Below, piece by piece: positions 26,688 through 35,114 of a DNA stretch of 64,000 bases (position 1 is the first letter of the stretch; every line of letters begins with the position of its first letter). The stretch is from Oscillospiraceae bacterium (GTDB lineage Bacteria > Bacillota > Clostridia > Oscillospirales > Oscillospiraceae). The stretch lies in the NCBI GenBank assembly GCA_017444665.1, contig JAFSWC010000085.1, forward strand, positions 1 to 64,000, in the 5' to 3' direction. The position numbers were made by a program, and so were the translations under genes. The notes beneath the pieces were generated by a model that was given only the letters and a program-made list of their open reading frames with translations, was not told the DNA's origin and searched no databases.

Positions 26688-27428
26688 TTATTCAGCGTCT
26701 TCCCAGTTGTGCCAGACGTTCTGGACGTCGTCGTTATCCTCGAACATATCCAGCATCTTCTGCATGTTCTTGATGTCGTCCTCGTTCGTCAGCTTGATGT
26801 AGCCGTTCTGCGGCAGCATCTCGACCTGAGCGGAGAGAAGCGTGTAGCCCTTGGCGGTCAAGGCATCCGCAACGGTGGCAATATCATCTTCGGCGGTATA
26901 CACGTTGTAAACCTGCTCTTCCGCCTCAAAGTCGGCGGCGCCTGCATCCAGCGCGTCCATCATGACGGTATCTTCGTCAAGTTCCTCGTCTTCATTGTCG
27001 ATGACGATAACGCCCTTGCGGTCAAAGGACCAGGAGACGCAGTTGGCCGTGCCCATATTGCCGTTGTACTTGTCAAAATAGTGGCGAATCTCGCCGGCCG
27101 TGCGGTTGCGATTGTCGGTCATGGTCTCGACGATCACGGCGACGCCCTGCGGGCCGTAGCCTTCATATGTGATCTTTTCATAGTTTTCGGTATTGCCGGA
27201 GCCGAGCGCCTTGTCGATCGTGCGCTTGATATTATCGTTGGGCATGTTGGCGGCTTTCGCTTTGGCAATAACGGCGGCAAGCTTGGAGTTGCTGCGGGGA
27301 TCGCCGCTTCCGCCCTCCTTGACCGCGACGACCATTTCACGTGCGATCTTGGTAAAGGCCTGCGCGCGCTTGGCGTCTGCCGCGCCCTTTGTTTTCTGAA
27401 TATTGTGCCATTTGGAATGTCCTGACAT
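26688..27428 (-). CDS. YebC/PmpR family protein
   Basis: A 246-residue member of the YebC/TACO1 family, cytoplasmic proteins named as transcription regulators and also reported to aid translation through proline stretches. The N-terminus MSGHSKWHNIQKTKGAADAKR is diagnostic, as are AKAKAANMPNDNIKRTIDKA near residue 55 and YEGYGPQGVAVIVETMTDNRNRTA near residue 90. Length is standard. It has its own promoter and terminator, so it appears monocistronic. Confidence 0.95.
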   Translation of the reverse strand: MSGHSKWHNIQKTKGAADAKRAQAFTKIAREMVVAVKEGGSGDPRSNSKLAAVIAKAKAANMPNDNIKRTIDKALGSGNTENYEKITYEGYGPQGVAVIVETMTDNRNRTAGEIRHYFDKYNGNMGTANCVSWSFDRKGVIVIDNEDEELDEDTVMMDALDAGAADFEAEEQVYNVYTAEDDIATVADALTAKGYTLLSAQVEMLPQNGYIKLTNEDDIKNMQKMLDMFEDNDDVQNVWHNWEDAE

Positions 27429-27484
27429 TATCTTTCGTCCCTTCTATATCGAATGCTGTGATAATCGTTGGATTTTCGGCAATT

Positions 27485-27513
27485 AGTTTAGCACAACACG
27501 GCATTTATGACAA
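27485..27513 (-). promoter_or_regulatory. Sigma-A promoter of yebC
   Basis: On the minus strand TTGTCA (27508-27513), a 17-base spacer and TAAACT (27485-27490), preceded by the extended -10 TGC, are present. Confidence 0.75.
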
Positions 27514-27554
27514 GTGTTATTTTGGACGGCTGTATCCAATGCTTTTTCGCTGTC

Positions 27555-29051
27555 TTAAATCTGTGGGATCATAAGAACGTTTTCCGGCAGATCGAATTTT
27601 TCGTTCAGTTCCGTGATCGCGGCCATGCTGGAACGATATTGTTTTGCCAGTTCCCATACGTTGTGATCGTTCTTTAATACCAGCGTCAATGCTGGAGTTT
27701 GCGCCGCATTGTATTCCCGCTCTTCGTCCAGCTCGGCCGCGGTCACCGTATTGAGATCGCTGTATTCAAGACAGAGAAAATCAAACGCGGCTTCCACAGA
27801 AAAAACGACCCGGTTTTCCTCGACTCTTGCCTCGCGGGAAAGAACTTTCGTCCCAAGCAATTCGCACACGCCGGAAGGCAGCGGCGTCTCAAGGGAAAGC
27901 AGTTTTTGCACGCCGGTCATGCTGCCGTCATCCGCTTTCAAAACGGTGCTGACGATTACGGATGCAAACGCCTTTCCGTCTCGGACAACGCAGGAAAGAG
28001 CTTCCCCCTCCACCGCCGCCGTCATGTATGTTTTTTCGTCAAGCTCGCTTTGATCTTCCGCTCGCTCGATATGGCGGCATTCGCTCTGCCCGGTGCAGAC
28101 AGTCCGGATGCAGCTGTCACAGCACAAAGGAAAACGGGTGCTGTACATGTCGGAAATGTATTTCGTCTCGATGCGGGTCTGAAAGCTGATCTGTGCAACG
28201 GCATGCAGCTCCGTCTCAACGATCTGCGTGCCGTTGACCGCTTCACCGAGGGTCACATACAAAGCGGTCGCCTGAAGGAGGATGCGGCCGATCTCGGCAT
28301 CCTCTCCCGGAGAATCGATCAGAACGCTGAAGGGAACCCATTGCTCGGCATATCCCGGGACGGATCCCGAGACGGTCTCATATCGGAAACTGATCGCAGC
28401 TCCGCCTTTGAGCAGCAGCTTGCTGCCGATCATCTGCTGTTCGCTGCAGCTGAGTTCGGCATGGGCGCAGATGATCTGCGTCGGCGTTTCTCCGTCGGGC
28501 TGAAGAGGAAGCTGCTCGGAAATGACAAAGCTCTTTTCTGTTACGTCTGTCGTAACAAGACAGTCCTTCTTTTCTTCCAGAAGTTCAAGTCCGTTTTGAT
28601 CGTTTGCACCGATTTGAACGGACACAGCAAAGCTGTCCGCCGCCCAGGCGACAAGCTCCGCAGCCGCCGAAAACTGTACGGCGATTTTTCGCGAATTGAC
28701 CGCCCGCGCCTGAACGCCCTGCGGCGAAAAAGAAACCTGAAGGATGGAATCTGCCGCAATGGAATCGCTGTCAAAGTCGATCGAAAAGTCTTTTGAAAGA
28801 CTGATGCAGCGTATACGGTCCAATCCCTCCGTAATATAAAAGACGCTGATGTCGGCGCATACAGATACGCTTGCTCCATGCGCCGTCAGGTCCTTCCCTT
28901 TCAGAAACAGCTGCGATTTGGCAAAAACGATTTTACCGATGTCCTCATATATATCCGAAACGATGCATTCGGCATGCTCCTGAATCAGCTTCGTTTGACG
29001 AAAGCTTTCCCTGCGGCAGGAAACGGTTTTTTGATCGAATTCAATTTGCAT
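27555..29051 (-). CDS. SPOCS (DUF3794) and LysM domain protein
   Basis: A 498-residue protein with repeated DUF3794/SPOCS-type beta-rich segments (about residues 30-130, 165-290 and 310-430) and a C-terminal LysM domain (residues about 452-496: NDHNVWELAKQYRSS...NEKFDLPENVLMIP). Clostridial proteins of this layout are linked to the spore envelope, in the manner of SpoVID/SafA. LysM would bind peptidoglycan or cortex. It follows spoVM by 54 bases, and a clear AGGGGAGAG ribosome site precedes its ATG. A role in spore coat or cortex attachment is inferred. Confidence 0.88.
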   Translation of the reverse strand: MQIEFDQKTVSCRRESFRQTKLIQEHAECIVSDIYEDIGKIVFAKSQLFLKGKDLTAHGASVSVCADISVFYITEGLDRIRCISLSKDFSIDFDSDSIAADSILQVSFSPQGVQARAVNSRKIAVQFSAAAELVAWAADSFAVSVQIGANDQNGLELLEEKKDCLVTTDVTEKSFVISEQLPLQPDGETPTQIICAHAELSCSEQQMIGSKLLLKGGAAISFRYETVSGSVPGYAEQWVPFSVLIDSPGEDAEIGRILLQATALYVTLGEAVNGTQIVETELHAVAQISFQTRIETKYISDMYSTRFPLCCDSCIRTVCTGQSECRHIERAEDQSELDEKTYMTAAVEGEALSCVVRDGKAFASVIVSTVLKADDGSMTGVQKLLSLETPLPSGVCELLGTKVLSREARVEENRVVFSVEAAFDFLCLEYSDLNTVTAAELDEEREYNAAQTPALTLVLKNDHNVWELAKQYRSSMAAITELNEKFDLPENVLMIPQI

Positions 29052-29105
29052 GATGATCTCTCCCCTATTGCGTGCTTGTTACAGGGTATGAGACATGCAG
29101 TCGTT

Positions 29106-29177
29106 TTATTCTTTTCTCCGAAACAGCAGGATGATGCGGGAAATGAATTTCGGCAAACGGAAAACAATTATTTTCAT
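29106..29177 (-). CDS. spoVM: Stage V sporulation protein M (SpoVM), 23 residues
   Basis: SpoVM is a tiny amphipathic helix that senses the convex forespore membrane and anchors SpoIVA. The product begins MKIIVFRLPKFISR and ends in FRRKE. It keeps the family pattern: a short hydrophobic start, Pro at position 9 followed by Lys-Phe, a hydrophobic face, and a basic tail. It is 3 residues shorter than the 26-residue Bacillus protein. AAAGGA lies 9 bases before the ATG. Position supports the call: Firmicutes commonly carry spoVM near rsgA, and here rsgA lies just upstream on the same strand. It is short enough to be missed by automatic gene callers. Confidence 0.85.
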   Translation of the reverse strand: MKIIVFRLPKFISRIILLFRRKE

Positions 29178-29191
29178 AATACCCGTTCCTT

Positions 29192-29344
29192 TCAACAGCA
29201 GCGGATCAGCCACACTCCGCCGCAGATCAGCGCGCCGGCCAGCACAAACCACCAAAAAGATTTCGGCAGGACGATGGACAGGATGATGACGATCCCCGTG
29301 CCGATCGCGATCAAGCCCCAAAAGTTCATTCCGTTTCTGCGCAT
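29192..29344 (-). CDS. Small membrane protein (50 residues) upstream of spoVM
   Basis: A 50-residue protein, MRRNGMNFWGLIAIGTG at the start, then two hydrophobic segments (about residues 8-25 and 30-46) separated by LPKSFW, ending IRCC. AAGGGGCG precedes the ATG at suitable spacing. The stop lies 14 bases before the spoVM start, inside the spoVM ribosome-site region, which points to coupled translation. I do not recognise a named family. By position it may act with SpoVM and the SPOCS/LysM protein at the forespore membrane. Confidence 0.72.
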   Translation of the reverse strand: MRRNGMNFWGLIAIGTGIVIILSIVLPKSFWWFVLAGALICGGVWLIRCC

Positions 29345-29349
29345 AAAAC

Positions 29350-29393
29350 ACGCCCCTTCGCCAATCAATGGTACATTGTAAGCGAAGGAGCGT
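29350..29393 (-). terminator. Terminator after rsgA
   Basis: ACGCCCCTTCGC and GCGAAGGAGCGT pair (one mismatch-type pair), with an inner CAATG-GTA-CATTG stem. On the minus strand GTTTTA follows. The distal arm overlaps the ribosome site of the 50-residue gene. Confidence 0.7.
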
Positions 29394-29408
29394 CTTTTTA
29401 TGACAGTT

Positions 29409-30296
29409 TTATGTTGTTTTCTGGTCCCATGGCTTTTGCCTGGCCGTCAGATCGTACAGACGCGAATAGGAAGAATATCTGCTTTGCCCGATTTCACCGG
29501 CCACCAAAGCCTGTCGAACGGCACAGCCGGGCTCTTTCAGATGTGCGCAGTCCGTAAAACGGCATTTCCCGATGAAGGGAGCGAATTCGGGAAAGTCATA
29601 CTGCAGATCTTCTTTTGAGATCGTTTTGATCATCTGTATCTCAAAGGACGCAAACCCCGGCGTATCGGCAATATAGGTGTCATCGCCGACAGGATAGAGT
29701 TCCACGTGGCGTGTAGTATGTTTTCCGCGGCCAAGGTGCTCGCTTACTTCACCGGTCGGGATCGACGCCTCGGGCAGAAGCACGTTCAGAATGCTGGATT
29801 TTCCGACGCCGGAATTGCCGGTGAAGGCGCAGACCTTGCCGCGCAGGATGCTTTTCAGTTCCTCTGCGCCTTCTCCCGTCTCGGCGCTTGTCCGAATGAC
29901 GGCATAGCCGGCCTTCGCAAAGATCCGATAGAGCTCGTCGCCGGAATCAAGATCGATCTTGTTGACGCAGACAACAAGTTCACAGCCTGCTTCGTGCGCG
30001 ATCACCGCCACCCTGTCGATCAGGAAGGGATCCGTCACGGGATTCGTGTTGGCAGCGACAAACACCATTGTATCGATATTGGCGACAGCGGGACGGATAA
30101 AAAAGTTTTTTCGTTCGCACACGGTATCGATCCGGCCGCTTCCGTCTTTTTCGACGATCAGCTGGACGCGGTCTCCGACCAGGGGCGTCGTCCCATCCAG
30201 GCGAAACCGTCCGCGGGCTTTGCAGGCAACGATTCTGTCCGGCGTTTTAACATAGTAAAAGCCGCTGAGGGCTTTGATAATAATGCCTTCCGTCAT
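29409..30296 (-). CDS. rsgA: Ribosome small subunit GTPase RsgA (CpgA)
   Basis: RsgA is a circularly permuted GTPase that aids 30S subunit maturation. The 295-residue protein has an N-terminal OB fold, then G motifs in permuted order: VNKID (G4) near residue 115, GNSGVGKSSILN (G1) near residue 165, DTPGF (G3) near residue 213, and a C-terminal zinc site (CRFTDCAHLKEPGCAV). The ATG at 30296 fits the family N-terminus. It is the last gene of the long cdaA-to-rsgA run, next to prkC as in Bacillus. Confidence 0.96.
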   Translation of the reverse strand: MTEGIIIKALSGFYYVKTPDRIVACKARGRFRLDGTTPLVGDRVQLIVEKDGSGRIDTVCERKNFFIRPAVANIDTMVFVAANTNPVTDPFLIDRVAVIAHEAGCELVVCVNKIDLDSGDELYRIFAKAGYAVIRTSAETGEGAEELKSILRGKVCAFTGNSGVGKSSILNVLLPEASIPTGEVSEHLGRGKHTTRHVELYPVGDDTYIADTPGFASFEIQMIKTISKEDLQYDFPEFAPFIGKCRFTDCAHLKEPGCAVRQALVAGEIGQSRYSSYSRLYDLTARQKPWDQKTT

Positions 30297-30306
30297 ACGA
30301 TCACCG

Positions 30307-31974
30307 TCAGTTCTCCCCCAGGGAGAGCTGCAGCGTGATATAACTGTGCTCTTCAACCTTTTCGCCGATCTGCACGTTCTGGCCGACCACAGTGCCCCTG
30401 TCAAGCGGACTTTCGACCCATTCCGAACCCGCAAAATTCAGGTTATTGCTTTCAAGCTTGCTGATGGCAGCGTCCTCGGACAGGCCGATCAGATTCGGCA
30501 TCTGGACGTAGACGATTTGCGGGCCGCTGCTGACGTACAGATGTACCGGATACCCGCTTGTCAGCATTTCGCCCGCGGCCGGGCTTGTCGAAATAACGTA
30601 GTTGTGCGCGATCGAGTCGCTGGTCGCAGCCTCCACCTCGACGGTAAATCCCGTTTTTTCGAGCAGCGAGATCGCTTCCCGGTAATCCGTGTTAAAAACG
30701 TCCGGTACTTCGATCGAGGTCATTCGCCTGCTGACCGAGATCTCGACCGTGACGCCGTCGTTTTCAATGCTCATGCTGCGGCCGGGATCGGGCTTTTGGC
30801 TGATGATCATGCCGGGTTCGTACTCATTGGTATACACATCCGTAATGACAAAATTATAGACCGGGTCAGCGTCCCTGACAACGTCCTCATATTTGCGTCC
30901 GATAAATTCGGGCAGATCGATCCGTTCGGCAGGCGAAAACAGATCGCGTACCCAGAAGTTCCAAAGAAAAACGAACAGGAAAACGGTAAGCAGCAGCAAT
31001 CCAAAGGACCCGCTGAGAAAGCTGACCTTGGAGGCCTTCTTTCGGCGAATATTATAGCTGGCCTTCGTAAGTTCGCTGTAGGACAGAACAGGCTTGACGG
31101 ATTCTACATCTTCGCTTTCGGTCACGATCTCCTGCGTCATGGCGCCGCGCGTAAACGCATCGAGATCCTCCAATAGTTCCGCCGCTGTCTGATAACGCTT
31201 GTCAAGGTCGGCGCTCATCGCCTTTAAGGTGATCCGCTCCAGCTCGACAGGGATCGAGGGGAAGGTTTCCCGCAGCGGTTCCGGCCTTGCGTTGATATGC
31301 TTGACAGCAATTTCGGCAAGAGTATCCCCCGTATAGGGCAGGCGGCCGGAAAGCATTTCGTACATGACAACGCCGAGCGAATAGATATCGCTGCGGGCAT
31401 CCGGGCTTAAGCCGCGCGCCTGCTCCGGCGCGATGTAATGGATCGAGCCGATGGTTTGACCATTGTTGTCATATACCTCGTTTTCCAGCGCGGCAATGCC
31501 GAAATCAGCCACCTTCAGGGTACCGTCACGCAGCAGCATAATGTTCTGCGGCTTGATGTCCCGGTGAATGATGCCGCGCTCGTGGGCATGCGCAAGGGCA
31601 CGCGTAATCTGCTTGGAAAAATGCACGACTTCCTTCCAGTCAAGCGCGCCTTTTTTGTCCATATACTGCTTGAGCGTGATGCCGGAAATCAATTCCATGA
31701 CGATAAACTCTCGCTCGTCGCTGTGGCTCACGTCATAGACCGAGACGATATTGGGATTGGACAGCATGGCGACGGCGTGTGATTCCGCGCAGAAACGTCT
31801 GCGGAATTCCTCGTCTTTCGCCATCTCCTCGCGCATGATCTTGACCGCGACATATCGGTTCAGTCTATGGTCAAGCGCGCGGAATACAATGGCCATTCCG
31901 CCTTCGCCAATCGTCTCAAGGATCTCATAGCGGTCCTCAAGCATTTGGCCAATGTATTTTTCCTCTTCGTTCAT
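30307..31974 (-). CDS. prkC: Ser/Thr protein kinase with PASTA domains (PrkC/Stk)
   Basis: A 555-residue membrane kinase that senses cell-wall fragments. The N-terminal kinase domain has the Gly loop IGEGGMAIV, Lys in VAVKIM, catalytic HRDIKPQNIML, the metal-binding DFGIA, and APEQARG. One transmembrane helix lies at about residues 320-345. Three PASTA repeats follow outside the cell (starts near 355, 420 and 490), ending in LSLGEN. PrkC homologues bind muropeptides and affect germination, metabolism and growth. The cognate phosphatase gene lies 20 bases upstream. Confidence 0.96.
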   Translation of the reverse strand: MNEEEKYIGQMLEDRYEILETIGEGGMAIVFRALDHRLNRYVAVKIMREEMAKDEEFRRRFCAESHAVAMLSNPNIVSVYDVSHSDEREFIVMELISGITLKQYMDKKGALDWKEVVHFSKQITRALAHAHERGIIHRDIKPQNIMLLRDGTLKVADFGIAALENEVYDNNGQTIGSIHYIAPEQARGLSPDARSDIYSLGVVMYEMLSGRLPYTGDTLAEIAVKHINARPEPLRETFPSIPVELERITLKAMSADLDKRYQTAAELLEDLDAFTRGAMTQEIVTESEDVESVKPVLSYSELTKASYNIRRKKASKVSFLSGSFGLLLLTVFLFVFLWNFWVRDLFSPAERIDLPEFIGRKYEDVVRDADPVYNFVITDVYTNEYEPGMIISQKPDPGRSMSIENDGVTVEISVSRRMTSIEVPDVFNTDYREAISLLEKTGFTVEVEAATSDSIAHNYVISTSPAAGEMLTSGYPVHLYVSSGPQIVYVQMPNLIGLSEDAAISKLESNNLNFAGSEWVESPLDRGTVVGQNVQIGEKVEEHSYITLQLSLGEN

Positions 31975-31994
31975 ATAGAAACCCCGTTATTTGC

Positions 31995-32741
31995 TCATCT
32001 TTTGATAACTACAACCGTCACATTGTCGCGCGCGCCGCGATTGAGAGCCTTGCTCATCAATGCGCGGCAAAGAATCTCCGGCTCGGGATAATCAACGGCA
32101 TAGTCCAGCATTTCCTCATCGGAAACAATATTGGACAGCCCGTCCGAGCATAGAATCAACATATCGCCCGGGGCCAGATTGATCTCATAATAATCCGCCT
32201 CGACGTCGGCTTCCGATCCCAGCGCCCTTGTGATGATGTTGCGCTGCGGATGCTTTTTTGCCTGTTCCTTTGTAATAGCGCCGTATTCCACCAGATCTTC
32301 CACCAGCGAATGGTCGCGCGTGATCTGTATGATCGTATCGTATCGCTTCAGGATCTGATAGGCGCGGCTGTCGCCGACATTGATAAGATACCCTTCTCCG
32401 TTGGATTTGATAACCCCGCCGACGAGAGTCGTTCCCATCCCGTTATAGGCATCGTCGAATTTGGAGTACTCAAATGCCACACCGTTTGCGTCCGCGCACG
32501 CGTCAAGCAGCAATCTGCGATAATCGACCGTACGGCTGACGCGGGAGGTAAGCTTTCCGTAAACGTAATTGACGAACTCCTTGTTGGACAGCTGGCTGGC
32601 AAGCCCGCCGGCTTTCGCGCCGCCCATTCCGTCACAAAGCGCCGCAACAACGCAGTCCTTCGGTTCGCAGTATTCGATGATAAAGCTGTCCTGATTGTCC
32701 TGACGGACTTTGCCTTTGTCCGTCATGCCGAAAAACTTCAT
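31995..32741 (-). CDS. prpC: PP2C-type protein phosphatase (PrpC/Stp)
   Basis: A 248-residue PPM phosphatase that removes phosphate from PrkC and its targets. Metal-site motifs are intact: MTDKGKVRQDNQDSF at the N-terminus, LCDGMGGAKAG near residue 37, GDSRAY near residue 122, CSDGLSN near residue 191, and a C-terminal ARDNVTVVVI. It is paired with prkC in the conserved Firmicutes order rlmN-prpC-prkC-rsgA. Confidence 0.96.
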   Translation of the reverse strand: MKFFGMTDKGKVRQDNQDSFIIEYCEPKDCVVAALCDGMGGAKAGGLASQLSNKEFVNYVYGKLTSRVSRTVDYRRLLLDACADANGVAFEYSKFDDAYNGMGTTLVGGVIKSNGEGYLINVGDSRAYQILKRYDTIIQITRDHSLVEDLVEYGAITKEQAKKHPQRNIITRALGSEADVEADYYEINLAPGDMLILCSDGLSNIVSDEEMLDYAVDYPEPEILCRALMSKALNRGARDNVTVVVIKR

Positions 32742-32756
32742 ACCGTCATCTCCCGA

Positions 32757-33797
32757 TCAGTCTTGCGATTCTGTCTTCTGCATCTTTCTTCTCAGCTGTC
32801 CGCACGAGGCGTCTACGTCGCTTCCAAGTGTACGGCGCACCGTATAATTGACTCCGTTTTCATCCAGGATCTTCATAAAGGCCTTCATATGCCCCTGGGT
32901 AGAGGGGCGGAAACGCCTTTCTTCCACGTGGTTGAGCGGGATAAGATTCACGTGCGCTCCGCAGTCCCGCGCGCGTCTGGAAAGAAGCCTGGCGTGATCC
33001 GCGGTGTCGTTCACGCCGTCGATCATGGCGTATTCAAATGAGATACGCCTGCCGGTTTTCTGATAATAGCGCTTGCAGGCTGCGATGAGTTGTTCTACGC
33101 CCCTGCCTTTGTTGGCTGGCATGATTTTGCTGCGCGTTTCGTCGTCCGGCGCGTGCAGCGAAACCGTCAGCGTCAGTTGAAGATCAAGCGCCGCAAGGTC
33201 GTCAAAACGTTCGGTCAGCCCGCATGTCGACAGCGTGATATGACGCATGCCGATATTCATCCCCTTGGGATCGTTTACCAGGCGCAGGAAACGAACGACG
33301 TTGTCAAAATTGTCAAGCGGCTCGCCGATCCCCATCAAAACGATGTGGGAAATCTTTTTGCCGCTGTCGAGTTCCGAAAACAGGACCTCATCCAACATCT
33401 CCGAAGGCTCGAGGCAGCGAACAAGGCCGCCGATCGTCGAGGCACAGAAGGCACAGCCCTGTCTGCAGCCTACCTGTGAGGAAATGCAGACCGTGTTGCC
33501 GTACTGATAGCTCATGACGACCGTTTCCACCGCGTTTCCGTCGCGCAGCTCCCAAAGGTATTTGATCGTGCCGTCGAACGCAGAGACCTGTTTGGAGAGC
33601 ACCTGCGGTCTATACAAATAAAAGACCTCATCCAGCTTTTCCCGCAGTGTCTTGGGAAGATCGGACATTTCCTCGAAAGACCGTACCCCGCGCGAAAGCC
33701 ACTTCCCCACCTGTGCGGCGCGGTATTTGGGCTCGCCGAGAGCGGCTAATTCTGTTTCCAGTTCTGCGGGAAGGATGGATAAAATGTCTTTTTTCAT
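32757..33797 (-). CDS. rlmN: 23S rRNA (adenine(2503)-C(2))-methyltransferase RlmN
   Basis: A radical SAM enzyme that methylates C2 of A2503 in 23S rRNA and A37 of some tRNAs. The cluster-binding CxxxCxxC appears as CRQGCAFCAS near residue 108. The GIGEPLDN motif follows near residue 160, and the conserved Cys pair used in catalysis is present (Cys in STCGLTERF region and a C-terminal DASCGQL). Length (346) is standard. Confidence 0.96.
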   Translation of the reverse strand: MKKDILSILPAELETELAALGEPKYRAAQVGKWLSRGVRSFEEMSDLPKTLREKLDEVFYLYRPQVLSKQVSAFDGTIKYLWELRDGNAVETVVMSYQYGNTVCISSQVGCRQGCAFCASTIGGLVRCLEPSEMLDEVLFSELDSGKKISHIVLMGIGEPLDNFDNVVRFLRLVNDPKGMNIGMRHITLSTCGLTERFDDLAALDLQLTLTVSLHAPDDETRSKIMPANKGRGVEQLIAACKRYYQKTGRRISFEYAMIDGVNDTADHARLLSRRARDCGAHVNLIPLNHVEERRFRPSTQGHMKAFMKILDENGVNYTVRRTLGSDVDASCGQLRRKMQKTESQD

Positions 33798-35114
33798 TTA
33801 CTGTTCCTTTTTCAGTTTTGCAACGAAGAAGCCGTCAGTACCATCGACGTTAGGATAAAAAGTATAACATCCGTTAACGGAATCTCTGTCCGCAATCGAA
33901 AAATCGCAAGTTGAAAACGCGCGGTTTTCGTCAAGAAAAAACTCGACGACCGATTCATTCTCTTCTCGCAGGATCGTACAGGTGCTGTAAATCAGGATCC
34001 CGCCCGGACGAACATATCGGGACAGGTTATCCAGAATCTTTTCTTGAATTGCGGGCAATTCTGCTATCTCTTCCGGCGTCTTGCTGCGGATTTCGGGCTT
34101 CTTGCCGATCACACCGAAGCCTGAGCAGGGAACGTCGGCGATCACCGCATCGAACGCTTCCGTGTAAGCCGGGTCAAAGCGCCGTGCATCGCAGCATTCC
34201 GTGCGGAGGATGGACAGCTGCAGCCTTTCGGCATTTCTTGCCACGAGAGCAAGCTTTTTTTCATGAATATCGCAGGAGAGGATATCCCCTTTTCCCTCCA
34301 TATTCATGGCAGCGGCAAAGCTTTTTCCGCCGGGACAGGCACAAGCGTCCAGCACTTTCATCCCCGGACGCAGGCCGGCAATATCGACAGCCGTCCTCGC
34401 CGCACGATCCTGCACATAGAAAAAGCCGTCCATAAAGCCGGGCAGCATCTCCACGGTGCCGCCGGAAAGAGAGACACAATCTGCCGGGAACGCAGGGATC
34501 TGATAGGCGATCCCCTCCTCCTCAAGCATGCGGCAGTATGTCTCGGTTGAAATGCGAAGGGTGTTGATCTGAATATCGAGCGGCTGCGGGCAATTATCGG
34601 CCGCAAACAGCGCTTCGGTAAACGGATATCCTTTTTCTTTGATCAGTCGTTCAGCCAACCAGAGTGGATGGGAATAACGGACAGCAAGATAATCTGCCGT
34701 TCCTTTTCCCGGAACCTCCGGCAAAGACTCGCGCCGCTCCGCGATCCTTCGCAGGACGGCGTTGACAAGCCCTTTGGCCCGATCCAAGCCAGCTGTTTTG
34801 CACAGCGCAACAGTTTCGTTTACGGCGGCGCGCGCAGGGATCCGGTCGAGCAGAACAAGCTGACATACGCCGATCTGAAGGACGGTGAGCACTTTCCCCT
34901 CCATTTTTCCCGGAGAAGACGTGCAAAAGGCGGATATCAGATAATTGAAATATTCCCGGTTCTGCAAAACGCCGAGCGTAATGGCTGAGGCCAGCGCCGC
35001 ATCTCTGCGGTCCAAAAGCCTGCTTCGAATGACAGAATCCGCCGCGGAAGAGGCCCAGGCGCTGTCTTTCCTGCAGCGTTCAAGGATCTCAAAGGCAGCT
35101 TCTCGCGCGGTCAT
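33798..35114 (-). CDS. rsmB: 16S rRNA (cytosine(967)-C(5))-methyltransferase RsmB
   Basis: A 438-residue enzyme with an N-terminal NusB-like RNA-binding domain (AREAAFEILERC...) and a C-terminal SAM methyltransferase domain. Motifs are DACACPGGKSF near residue 248, the acidic SCDIHEKK, catalytic-region ADVPCSGFGVIGKKPEI near residue 315, and YSTCTI with the second Cys near residue 370. The ATG at 35114 overlaps the fmt stop (ATGA); a longer open frame upstream runs antisense-like through fmt and is rejected. The usual fmt-rsmB-rlmN order is kept. Confidence 0.96.
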   Translation of the reverse strand: MTAREAAFEILERCRKDSAWASSAADSVIRSRLLDRRDAALASAITLGVLQNREYFNYLISAFCTSSPGKMEGKVLTVLQIGVCQLVLLDRIPARAAVNETVALCKTAGLDRAKGLVNAVLRRIAERRESLPEVPGKGTADYLAVRYSHPLWLAERLIKEKGYPFTEALFAADNCPQPLDIQINTLRISTETYCRMLEEEGIAYQIPAFPADCVSLSGGTVEMLPGFMDGFFYVQDRAARTAVDIAGLRPGMKVLDACACPGGKSFAAAMNMEGKGDILSCDIHEKKLALVARNAERLQLSILRTECCDARRFDPAYTEAFDAVIADVPCSGFGVIGKKPEIRSKTPEEIAELPAIQEKILDNLSRYVRPGGILIYSTCTILREENESVVEFFLDENRAFSTCDFSIADRDSVNGCYTFYPNVDGTDGFFVAKLKKEQ

